Shown in pieces: positions 21,025-31,400 of a stretch of DNA of 64,000 nt. Position 1 is the stretch's first letter. Each line of letters begins with the position of its first letter. The stretch is from Cladorrhinum sp. PSN259 (lineage: Eukaryota; Ascomycota; Sordariomycetes; Sordariales; Podosporaceae). The stretch spans positions 62,001 to 126,000 of the forward strand of contig MU867065.1 of assembly GCA_033725935.1 (NCBI GenBank). The letters run 5' to 3'. The position numbers were made by a program, and so were the translations under genes. The notes below the pieces were generated by a model. The model saw only the letters and a program-made list of their open reading frames with translations, was not told the origin of the DNA and ran no database searches.

Positions 21025-24000
21025 ATGGACAGTCAACAGTTGGCAGCGCTCCTTCAGGAGTCACAAGTTCGTAAGTCTTCAGTGCTGCATTCCTCGTAAC
21101 ACAACCCGAATGTCGCTGACAAGCCTGCTCACAGCTGATACTCAGAGAGTCAAGGCCGTCACCGCCGAGCTCCAGAAGAATTATTGGACCAACCCCGCCG
21201 TTCTTCTCGCCCTGATCGAGATTGTCGCTACACATCAAGATGCCAACCTCCGACAATTGGCCTCGGTCAATGCCGCGCGCTTGGCTGTTAAGCACTGGGA
21301 AAAGGTCGATAAATCGCAGAAGCCCGCTGTCCGGGAACATCTCGTCCAGGCCGTGCTGAAGGAGCAGATCACAATTGCCCGCCACGCCGAGTCGCGCCTC
21401 GTAGCTGCGATTGCTACCCTTGATCTCGAGGAGGGCGAGTGGCCAGAGCTGATACCTGCTCTTTACACCTTGGCAAGCAGCAACGATGTGAAGCAGCGCG
21501 AGGTTGGCTCCTATATCATCTACAGTGTCCTTGAGGAGAATCCCACCGCTTTCGGCGACGACATGGTGAAGCTGCTCGACCTCTTCACCCACACACTCCG
21601 CGATGGCCAGAGCGCCGATGTGCGTATCAACAGCATGATGGCTATCGGCGCCATGCTTATGATGTTCGAACCTCTCGAGGATGAGGAGTCCGTTTCCAAG
21701 CTCCAGACCCTCATCCCATCCTTGGTTGAGGTTCTCAAGGATGCTGTCTCGGCTGGTGATGACGACAAGATTGGTCAGGCCTTTGAGGTATTCCAGCAGT
21801 TCCTGGCCTACGAGTCAGCTCTGCTCGGCAACTACCTCAGAGATCTCGTCCAGTTCATGATTGATTTGGCCGCCAACAAGGAAGCCGATGACGACGTTCG
21901 CGCTCAAGCACTTGCGTTCCTCGCCCAGACCGTTCGTTACCGCCGGATGAAGATCCAGGGCATGAAGGATATGGGCCAGGAGCTCACCCAGAAGAGCATG
22001 CTGATCCTCACCGAGATTGAGGATGACGAAGATGATGATGACATGGGCCCTGCCCGGTCTGCCCTGGCTCTTCTGGACCAGCTCTCCAACGACCTGCCTC
22101 CCCGCCAGGTTATTGTTCCTCTCCTCGACGCCCTTCCAAACTTCGCAACCCACTCTGAGCCGGGCTTCCGCAAGGCCGGTATCCTTGCCCTCGGTGTTGT
22201 TGTTGAGGGTGCTCCCGACTTCATCGCTTCCCAGGTCAAGGCTATCATGCCCCACGTCATCAGTCTTCTTAATGATGCCGATGTTGGTGTAAGGCACACC
22301 GCCTTGATCGGCGTGGCCCGCCTGGGTGAGGATATCGCCGAAGCGCTCACACCCTACAACGAGCCCATCATGACCGCTCTTGTCAAGAACCTTCAGGCAG
22401 CAACAACCCCCGCGTCGGATGAGAAGGTTGCCAAGAAGAACATCGAGATTATCCGCTCCGTCTGCGGCGCCCTTGATGCCCTCTCTGATGGCCTAGACTC
22501 CGAGTTCATGCAAAAGTACGCTGGAGAGCTCATCGGCCATATTGGCCAGCTCATCGGTCATGGCGACTACAAGGTCAAGATTGCCGCATCCGGCGCCATT
22601 GGTGCTATCGCCGAGTCCCTTGGTGATGCTTTTACCCCATACTTCGAGCAGACCATGCGTGGTCTTGGCCCCTACCTCGCCATCAAGGATTCCGAGGACG
22701 ACCTCTCTCTGCGCAGTGGTGTCTGCGACTCCGTTGGCCGCATCGCTGTCGCTGTTGGTGCCCAGGTATTCCAGCCCTTCGTGGTGGACGTCATGAGATC
22801 CAGTGAGGAAGCCTTGAAGCTCGACAACACCAGACTCAAGGAGAGCAGCTTCATCCTCTGGAGCGCCCTTGCCAAGGTCTACGAGAAGGAGTTCGCGCCT
22901 TTCCTTCCTGGTGTCTTCCAGGGTCTCTTCCAGAGCCTTGAGCTTGAGGAGGAGGATGTTGTCCTGCCTCTCAGCGAGGTAGACCAAGGCATCGCCGGTA
23001 CCACCGAGTCAGTCATTACTCAGGGCAAGAAGTACAATGTTAAGGCCGCCGGTGAGGACTCGGATTTCATGGAGGAGGAGGGTGACGATGAGGATGAGTG
23101 GGATGATATCGGTGTCACTCCTGAGGCCTTGGAGAAGGAGGTTGCCGTTGAGATTCTCGGTGACATCATTACTTACGCCTGCGGCACTCAGGAAATTGCC
23201 CAGTACCTTGAGAAGGCTATCGAGATGATCTCCCCTCTCAATGAGCACTCATACGAGGGCTGCCGCAAGACCACCGTTTCGACCCTTTGGCGGTCTTACG
23301 CCCGTGTTTGGCAATTGATGGAGCAGGAGTCTGGAAGCAGCTGGGAGCCCGGTCTTCCTCTCAAGCAGACACCGAGCGTCACTCTCACCAAGCTTGGCGA
23401 GATTGTTTCCAAGGCTACTCGGGCCATTTGGCACCAGGAGAATGATCGGTATGTATATCTTCCCTCTAATTTGCTGCGTTTTCTTTATTCCATGATGATC
23501 GCCATACGTTAAACCCAGCTCACTCAGACGCATAAAAATGCGGATGCTGAGAAAACGTGAAATCAACTTCTGACTTACAAATCACTTAATCATCTGTTAC
23601 GAGCATTCATGTCGTTGAATCGAGGCTAACCAGTCTTAAGTTCCGTCGTTACCGAGATCAACCGCAACGTTGCTGCCACTCTCAAGGCTTGCGGTCCTGC
23701 CATCCTCACCCAGGATGACTTCATGAAGGAGATCGTTACTGTCATCACCACCCTCATCACCCGCTCTCACCCTTGCCAGCAAGATCTTGGTGACGAGGAT
23801 GAGGATCAGGAGGTCGAGGGCTCATCCGAGTATGACTGGCTTGTGATTGACACCGCCCTTGACGTGGTGATCGGGCTTGCCATTGCTCTTGGTCCTGGTT
23901 TCGCTGAGCTCTGGAAGATCTTCGAGAAGCCCATCCTCAAGTTTGCATCTTCCGAAGCCGAGAACATTGAGAGGTCCACCGGTGTCGGTGTCATTGCCGA

Positions 24001-24532
24001 ATGCGCCGCCAACATGGGCGCCGAGGTTACCCCTTACACCGAGAAGCTTCTGAAGCTCCTTCTCAAGCGCTTGTCTGACCCCGATTCCGAGACCAAGAGC
24101 AATGCTGCGTACGCCACTGGCCAGCTCATCTACAACTCCACCGCCAGCGGCACCTACCTTCCTCACTTCGGCACCATCCTCCAGAAGCTCGAGCCAATGC
24201 TCCACCTTGACGAGTCCCGTCTCAAGGACAATGCTGCTGGCTGCATTTGCCGTATGATCATGTCCAACCCCGACCAGATCCCGATTGCCGAAGTCCTACC
24301 GGCTTTGGTTGGCCTCCTTCCTCTCAAGGAAGATTATGAGGAGAACTCTCCTGTTTATGAGTGCCTCCTCAAGCTTTACGAAGCCCAGGAGCCCACCGTC
24401 CGCCAGTTGACCCCTAAGCTGATCCCTGTCTTTGAGGCTGTGCTCAGCCCACCCGCTGAACAACTCGATGATGAGACTCGCGAGATTGTTCACAAGACTG
24501 TGCAACTTATCAAGAGCGCCGGTCTCGCCTAG
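21025..24532 (+). CDS. KAP123: Importin subunit beta-4 (Kap123-type karyopherin)
   Basis: Exons 21025-21070, 21135-23448 and 23641-24532 join in phase to 1083 aa, the usual size for Kap123. The start MDSQQLAALLQESQV is encoded by a 46-base first exon, a layout common in fungal importins. The protein is a chain of HEAT repeats. It shows the importin-beta N-terminal region ('RQLASVNAARL...HW'), acidic loops (EIEDDEDDDDMG; an acidic run near residue 670; DEDEDQEVEGSSEYDW) that in Kap123 contact basic cargo, and the conserved 'LLLKRLSDPDSETKSNAAYATG' segment. Kap123 carries ribosomal proteins and histones H3/H4 into the nucleus in a Ran-GTP cycle. It is a housekeeping gene unrelated to its neighbours, with a long CT-rich leader. 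Confidence 0.93.
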
Positions 24533-24953
24533 AAAGTGGCGTGGATTAGCAGGATACATGGCGTAGGTGTGGGGGTGATTTTTGATGATTTATCATTGCA
24601 CAATGTGCTACGAGTTCCGACATGATGACATGGGATATAAAAAGGGGCTTCAGGGTGGTACTCTGCAGTTGGCATGGGAAAAGTCTACCTTGAGCTAGAA
24701 AGATAAAGAGATTTGTTTTTGTTCCACATGACATGCATGCAACATCATTTCGGGAATGCCTTTGACTGGAGATAAACATGCGTAAGAGTGATTATATCGG
24801 GCATAAAAACAGTCATGAATTCCTTCCACCGCTTGACCGGAGGCCCTCATCACGCCCCAGGTTGCGGTAGGATTTTGTGGCCTGTCTGTCACAAAAGGGG
24901 TCCTTGAGGACTGTTTTGCTTTAAAACATTCAACAAAGCAAAATGAAGCACAT

Positions 24954-25038
24954 GGTCCGCTGGCGTAATGGCAGCGCGTCTGACTACGAATAACTTCAAG
25001 ACATCAGGAGGTTCCAGGTTCGACCCCTGGGCGGATCG
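24954..25038 (+). tRNA. tRNA-Arg(ACG) with 13-nt intron
   Basis: A full cloverleaf can be drawn. The acceptor stem is GGTCCGC/GCGGATC, the D arm is GCGT/GCGC, and the anticodon stem is TCTGA/TCAGG. The loop CTACGA carries anticodon ACG, followed by a 13-nt intron placed after position 37. The T arm is CCAGG-TTCGACC-CCTGG and the discriminator is G. The T arm and anticodon region match yeast tRNA-Arg(ACG). A T-run for polymerase III stop lies at 25080-25088. Confidence 0.9.
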
Positions 25039-25266
25039 TTTTGCAGGCTGGGGATGGTAGAAATCTTGAGAAAGGGGCCTTTTTTTTTCCCCCTCTTCGT
25101 AAGTTCGTGTTGCATACATTAGTTGTTGTTGGGGTGACCCCTGATTCTTGGGCCAGGGGATAGGAGGACACTACACGCAAACACAGTCTAACCATTCGTG
25201 TGTCTGTACAACCTCTATTGCCTTGAAGAACGAAAAAAAATATTGAGACACAATTCCCGTCCTTTA

Positions 25267-27849
25267 TTAAACCAAAGTCACCACTTTCTCCTCCCATGCC
25301 TGAACTTCCTGATCCAAAAATGCCGACCTCTCATTCCAGAACGCTCCAATCCTCTCATATTTACCGCCTCCCTCGGGGCTCTCACTCAAGAATAATCCAA
25401 ACCAACACGTGCCGACCTCCTTGGGCCTCTTCTTGTCCCACCTGTTCTTACTCCACCCCCTCGAGAACAAAATTATTCCAAACACCCGACTGGGCAGTCT
25501 TTTATCAGCCTCTTCGATGCCTACCTTGTACTTCTCATCCGGCATGGTCGCCAGGTGATCCATTATCTGGCTGTACCACTCTTGCACGTCGTCACTAGAA
25601 GGCGGCGCGGGGGCAAAGTTTTGCGATCTCAGCACCTTCATCACGTCTTGTTTTTGCAGCTCCTTGAACGGGCCTTTGATGATGACTTTGCCGCCCGGCT
25701 GGACCGTTTCGAACCCACTACCACCACCACCTCCTGCGGAATCATCACTGTCAACAGTGCAGTCGAGCACCGTCGCGAGCGCCGTGGCGTCGGACGAGAC
25801 GGCATCGTACAAGACGGGCGCATCAACGGAAGCCCACGACCAGGTTGGCAGCACTGGCACTGGCTGCATCGCCTGTTTTTCCTCTTTCTCCTCCTCCTGC
25901 TCAGATTGTTGTCGTGCTCCTGGTCTCACTAACCAATCCTGGCCCTTACCAGTATACCACATCAGATCCTGGAGCAGATTCTCTTTCCACAGCCCGGCCA
26001 CGTAGCTCAGACCAGTCATGCGGTTCATCTCCCTCGCTATGCCGGCGATGGCGGGCAGCTTGTCGCTTTGAATGCTGAGTGTGCGGCGGCTGTAGTCTTC
26101 GACGAAGCTGCGCCAGGTTTCCAGCAGCTGCGCGGTGCGAAAGATGTCTTGCTTTTGACCTGCGTGCTGTTGTTGCGAATTGAGCATGGCGTTTGTGAAA
26201 CGTTGGTATGATGCCAGTGTGGTGTCGTCGTCTCGGGCAAAGTACCCGCCGTCGCTCGCGAGCAGCTTGTTGCAGCGCCACGTGGGCCAGAAGCCGTAGG
26301 ATAACAAACGGGGGGAGAGGACTTGTTCTTGTAAGCACCAGGCGCGGCGGTTTACTGGCTCCTTGACGGCCGTGGCTAGGCCGGAGGATTGGGTATGGAT
26401 CCAGAGGGTTCCGCGGTGCGGTCGGGGGAGCTTCATGGCTTCTCCTAGAGTTGGGAGGGGTTCGTCACCCGAAGAAGTTTCGGGTAAGTCGGGGAGGTGG
26501 TAAGGAAACGGAACGAGTTGTTTCCAGAGCTTGGTGGTTGGGTGGGAGCGGTCTTTAAGGAAGCCTTCGGTGGCTTTGTCGGCTCTCGCGGCGGAGATGG
26601 TGATGCAGGCGTTTTTGTAGATGTCTGCCATGCGGGTGACCTCCCTGAGCTTGTCGGCGGCGTCGTCTTGGATGATGCACAGGGAGTCTACCCAGAGATA
26701 CTGGAGTCCGATTCGCTGGGTGAGCTTGACGGCGTCCTGAATCGTCTGGGGGAGGTCTGCCACGGAGAATCCTGCTTCGCGGTGCGTCAGACTTGCGGTT
26801 TCGGTCTGGAATTCCTGAGGGCCGCCCCAGCAGTAACTCAAAGCTGCGTACTCGAGCTCTCCATTGCTGCCGCCCGTCTCACAAATTTTCAGGTTATCGC
26901 CATCAGATACGTCGATGAGGCGAGCGGGGAGCCGTCCAGGTCCGGAAGGAGGAGGTCTGCATGCATCCCCGTGGGTTTCCTTGCAAGTCCGGAGCCAGTT
27001 TCTGACTTGCTCGATGGATTCATCAGACATCGGCGCAGCCCTTGGAGGCCGACTACTGATGTATTTGGCTGCGGGGTCCCCTGCAGCTGCGCAGACATAT
27101 TTCTCAGCCGAAATGATGCCAGCCGAGTGGAAGACGCGGGCCTCTTTGATATCAGCCATCGAGTTGAACTTTTCCGTCTCGGAACTTAGTGCGATAGTTA
27201 TCTTGTCGAAATCGTGAAGGCTGGTAGCCTTTTTAGTGGACGCGACCGTGACCCTGAACTTGAATATGTCCTTCTTCAACCGGGTCAAGGTCCCCATGCA
27301 ATGTTCCACGAGCTCGTTTCTCTCCTTGTCGTGCTCGGGGTTCAACGGGTCGGCGTACCATGGGGCGTCCTGATCCCATACGTGCGACTCAAAGTTGGAT
27401 TCTCTGAAGAAGGTGTGCAAAGCGAAACAACAAAAAGCACAGCCTCGTTGGGTCGCCTGGATTAAGTGCGAGATGCGTATGTTCCAGCCGACTTGTAGGC
27501 TTTCCACTCTTGCGCCTTCGTATCTCGGGTCGTGAAGGGCGAGAAAAAGGATTGGCAGGACTTTCGTGACCGACACGCAGGATGTGCACTTTGGCTCCCA
27601 CGAATCTTGTTCGTTTTTGAGGGCTTGGTTTCCCTCATCATCGGCGGGCAAGTCTGGTGGTGGGGGAGAAATAGGGTCGAGTCTTTTGAATGAATGGCCA
27701 GGATGAACAAGTGGTGCATCGCCGATGCATTTCAAGCAGTAATCGAAATCGGCGCAGTCGTTGCATTTGTAACGAACTTCATGATGGCAGGCATAAGACT
27801 GTGAACAACCGTCACAGTTAAACCTCGGTGATGTGGCTTCGGTCGACAT
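25267..27849 (-). CDS. HET-domain protein with N-terminal ZZ zinc finger
   Basis: A single exon of 860 aa. Residues about 10-57 form a ZZ-type zinc finger (FNCDGCSQ, YKCNDCADFDYCLKC, HPGHSFKRL). After a 'CTSCVSVTKVLP' lead-in, the heterokaryon-incompatibility domain runs from about 330 to 490 with its three signature blocks: 'YAALSYCWGG', 'LPQTIQDAVKLTQRIGLQYLWVDSLCIIQDD', and 'ADIYKNACITISA' followed later by 'RRAWCLQEQVLSPRLLSYG'. HET domains are TIR-related and trigger cell death or related responses in non-self recognition in filamentous ascomycetes. The ZZ finger is a known but minority partner domain and may bind protein N-termini or ligands. The frame is unbroken, so the gene looks intact. 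It lies between two tRNA-Arg(ACG) genes. Confidence 0.9.
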   Translation of the reverse strand: MSTEATSPRFNCDGCSQSYACHHEVRYKCNDCADFDYCLKCIGDAPLVHPGHSFKRLDPISPPPPDLPADDEGNQALKNEQDSWEPKCTSCVSVTKVLPILFLALHDPRYEGARVESLQVGWNIRISHLIQATQRGCAFCCFALHTFFRESNFESHVWDQDAPWYADPLNPEHDKERNELVEHCMGTLTRLKKDIFKFRVTVASTKKATSLHDFDKITIALSSETEKFNSMADIKEARVFHSAGIISAEKYVCAAAGDPAAKYISSRPPRAAPMSDESIEQVRNWLRTCKETHGDACRPPPSGPGRLPARLIDVSDGDNLKICETGGSNGELEYAALSYCWGGPQEFQTETASLTHREAGFSVADLPQTIQDAVKLTQRIGLQYLWVDSLCIIQDDAADKLREVTRMADIYKNACITISAARADKATEGFLKDRSHPTTKLWKQLVPFPYHLPDLPETSSGDEPLPTLGEAMKLPRPHRGTLWIHTQSSGLATAVKEPVNRRAWCLQEQVLSPRLLSYGFWPTWRCNKLLASDGGYFARDDDTTLASYQRFTNAMLNSQQQHAGQKQDIFRTAQLLETWRSFVEDYSRRTLSIQSDKLPAIAGIAREMNRMTGLSYVAGLWKENLLQDLMWYTGKGQDWLVRPGARQQSEQEEEKEEKQAMQPVPVLPTWSWASVDAPVLYDAVSSDATALATVLDCTVDSDDSAGGGGGSGFETVQPGGKVIIKGPFKELQKQDVMKVLRSQNFAPAPPSSDDVQEWYSQIMDHLATMPDEKYKVGIEEADKRLPSRVFGIILFSRGWSKNRWDKKRPKEVGTCWFGLFLSESPEGGGKYERIGAFWNERSAFLDQEVQAWEEKVVTLV

Positions 27850-28197
27850 TTCTCTTTACCTGGAAAACTGTTTTGGGATGGGTTGGGAGAGAGAGAAAGA
27901 GTGAACCAACAGTTGGGAAGGATTTTAATAGGGATAGACTGGAGGCAACCAAGACCCCGCTCAGGCAGCGATCAAAAGTCCGAGGGAAGAACAGCGGACC
28001 GAGATGATTTGCGCGTAGAAACTTGTTCATGATTCCATTTCAGGACCATCGATTGGCTGCAATGCAGAAAAATGGGAGGAAGTTTACTCTGAAATAAGCC
28101 ACCTAGGTAAGCCGAGTTTTTTTCCAGGTTGCTCTGTTGCTCATTTATTGAGCAACCAACTGCGCCTCATTGAAAACAAGATCAAACAACTCATCAA

Positions 28198-28283
28198 GGT
28201 CCGCTGGCGTAATGGCAGCGCGTCTGACTACGAAATAACTTCAAGAAATCAGGAGGTTCCAGGTTCGACCCCTGGGCGGATCG
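28198..28283 (+). tRNA. tRNA-Arg(ACG) with 14-nt intron
   Basis: Mature sequence identical to the copy at 24954; only the intron differs (one extra A and one substitution). Same strand, 3.2 kb downstream. The two copies bracket the HET-domain gene. Confidence 0.9.
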
Positions 28284-28412
28284 TTTTGCCACTCATATTC
28301 AAGCGAGTTGGTGAGGCTTGAGCAAAAGTTTGCTTTTGTTATTGTTGTCGGGGTGACCCTTGCTTGATTTAGGGGCACCAGCATACATACCTCCCACGGT
28401 CCTCTCCTCTCC

Positions 28413-31400
28413 TTATTCTCCACCGCGAGCAACATCAACAATCTTTCCTCTCTCCATGGTCACAATCTTGTCAAATCCATGGGCAAACTCGACTTTGTGA
28501 ATGACAGCAATAACGGTGCAGTGTTTCAGCCGGGTCTCGAGGAGTCGATAGATGACCCTTTCTGCCTGCGCGTCCAAGCTGCAGCAACATTAGTTTACAA
28601 GGGAAGCAGACGAGAATGTTGAACAACATACCTGCTCGTCACTTCATCCAAAACCAACACTTTACTACCCCTCAACATGGCCCTGGCGATATTGAACAAC
28701 TGTCTCTGCCCATGGCTCAGCTGTTCCTTTTCCAATGTGGCACCAAGTCCCCCGTTGTTGTCTTCCTTGTCAAAGACACCGGACCAGAGTCCGACATCCA
28801 CTAATGCTTGGATAATTCTGTCGTCTGTCTCTTGGCCATAGGGATCCATGTTCTCTCGAACAGTGCCGGGGAGGAAGAACGGCTCCTCAGCTACGCCGGC
28901 AATACGTGATCGGACAGTCTCGCGAGGAACAGATGTGATGTCGATACCGTCAATCTCGATTGTGCCCTCGGTAGGGTCAAGAAGTCGGAGCAGAGTCAAA
29001 ACGAGGGATGATTTCCCGCTGGATCTGATCAGCACTTCTTCCCTTTTCATGCTGCACGAGGGCGACAAGAAAAGAACGTACCTTCCTGTCCTCCCACAGA
29101 TACAAACCTTCTCACCAGCCTTGATCTCAAGGTTGATATCCCTCAATACCGGTTCGGCGTTCTCGTTCCTATACTCCGTCAGTATGATACCCTTCCCAGC
29201 ATTTCCTTCACAAAAGATATACCAATACTTAGCTCCCAGCCCTTTAATTACAACCTCTCCACACTCCGGCCAGTTCTCACCCGCATTCCCTTCGCCAACT
29301 TGGTCTGCCTCAACTTCCGTGTCCCGACCAAAGTCCCTAACCCGCCGAACAGCCTCCATTGCCATCTGCATCTGGGCCCAAAACAACACCAGCATCTTCA
29401 AGTAGCCCGTAAACGATACAATCTGCGTCAGCGAAACACCCGTGAATCCCGGCGATATAGTCGTTCGTAACGGGCCAACCGCCAGTCCAACCACCAGAGC
29501 AGCCAACCCGGCAATGGCCAAGTCAAGCACCAACCCCAGCCACTTCTGAATAACGTACATGAGATACCAAGGTTTCTGGGACCGGTCTACCAGCGTATAA
29601 TTGTGTAGCGTAAAGAAGTGAGTAGTCGCAAAAGCGCGGATCGTGGGCAGGGCGGAGAGTGTTTCCAAAAAGTGCGTGTAAAGCGGTGCTTTTTCTTCCA
29701 GATCCAGGGAACGCATCTGTCTGGCCGTCTTGACATAGTACTTTGGGATCAGGTAAAAAACGACGAGGAGAAAAGGGTAGCTGAGGGCTATCCAACCTGA
29801 GGCAGAGGCTATGAGACCTGCTTGGGTTATGCCGATTAGGAGGTCTGAAAAGAGATGTGAGTACATGTAAGTAAAGGGCTGGAGTAAAACGGACGAAGGG
29901 TTGATGGGGGTTATGACTTACTGGTGACAACTACTTGTACGGCAAGGGGAAGCTGGATGTCTGCTAGTTGGAGATCTTGGGTGAATCTGTTGAGAATGTT
30001 GCCGCTGTCCGTTGTGCTGAAGAGCTTCATGGTGGATGACATGGCTGTCTTGGAGAGATCTGAGTGGAGCTGGAGCCCCGTGATAACAGCGAGAACGTTC
30101 AAAGCCCACCTGACACTGTTAACCTCTGTTTGCAGATGAGAAAGAAAAGGTTCACTTACCACGTCACCAACGCAGACGCAGCGAGAGCCGCGCCCTGCAA
30201 TGCGGCGTAGACACCGATGTAATACGAGGTTTTAGCATTCGGGAACTCGCTGCTATCGTCCGTCCACCACTTCACCCAGACATCTAAGGGTAGACATCAG
30301 TAAGTGCCACTCTAGAATCGGATACTCATATAAACTTACATCCAAAAGCAGACGAAACCGCAAGGGCAACCTGAAACACGAGAAAGACTGCGGTGTTCTT
30401 CCAGTTGATGCGTGAGAGATAGTACTTGTAGACCGAGAGGTCAGTTCCGGGTGGTTTGGCGTCTTCAGTATCCGGGTCCTCCTTCTCCTTGGTATCATCG
30501 GCCTTCACTTGTGCTGGAGCTGTGACTGAGCTATGATTTTCCTGGCTTGAAGTCGCAGACTCAATCGTGGTGTCGGAAGGCTCTGATTGGTCATGTGGCT
30601 GGAGGATATCCTGAATGTAGCCTGGGACTTTTTGAAGATCCTCAAGGCGGCCCTCCTGAATTACTTTGCCATCTTTGTCAAGCGCAAGAAGTTTGTCCGC
30701 ATACGAAAGAAGGCGGGCTGGGAAGATCAGTAACAAGTTGATGGAAAGGCTGGATACAAAGGAGGGTGCTTACAAGATGAAGCAGTCATCACGACGGTTG
30801 TGCCCCAACGCCGGAATAGACCGTCTGGTCCAAGGAGAGAATGAGCAATATTATGCTGAGTGCTCACATCGAGCTGACTGAAGACATCATCAAGAATGGC
30901 AATCTTGTGGCGGGAGTAGACGGCTCTGGCCAAGGCCTAAAATTTGTCAGTTTGCAAGTTTGAGGAACGACCTTGAAATGATCGAGCAGAGAACGTACAA
31001 CTCTCTGTCTTTGTCCAGCACTCAGTGCAAATCCTTTGCTCCCTACAATGGTCAAATCACCCTTATGGAGCGAAGCAAGGTCCGTCACCAGGTCGCAAGC
31101 ATTGATGACGGTATTGTAGAGGTCGGAGTCGAACTCGGATGCGTACATAATATTGGAGCGGACGGTTCCATTCTATTTAATTTAGTATGAGATCAATCGG
31201 AGCAATCCAAGAGACAACATGACTCACCATGATCCATGGAGATTGGTCACAGAAAGATACTTCTGAATGGGCCAAAGTCACGGCGCCTTCAAAAACCGGC
31301 GTTTCCCCCAAAAGTCCCTTGGTAATTGTTGACTTTCCGCACGCCACAGGACCTACAATTGTAACAATTTCCCCTGACTTAACGGTGAAATTCAAACCTT

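Noticed and set aside
26497..27189. 230-codon plus-strand frame
   Set aside because: Lies wholly opposite the HET-domain coding region and shows no protein features of its own.
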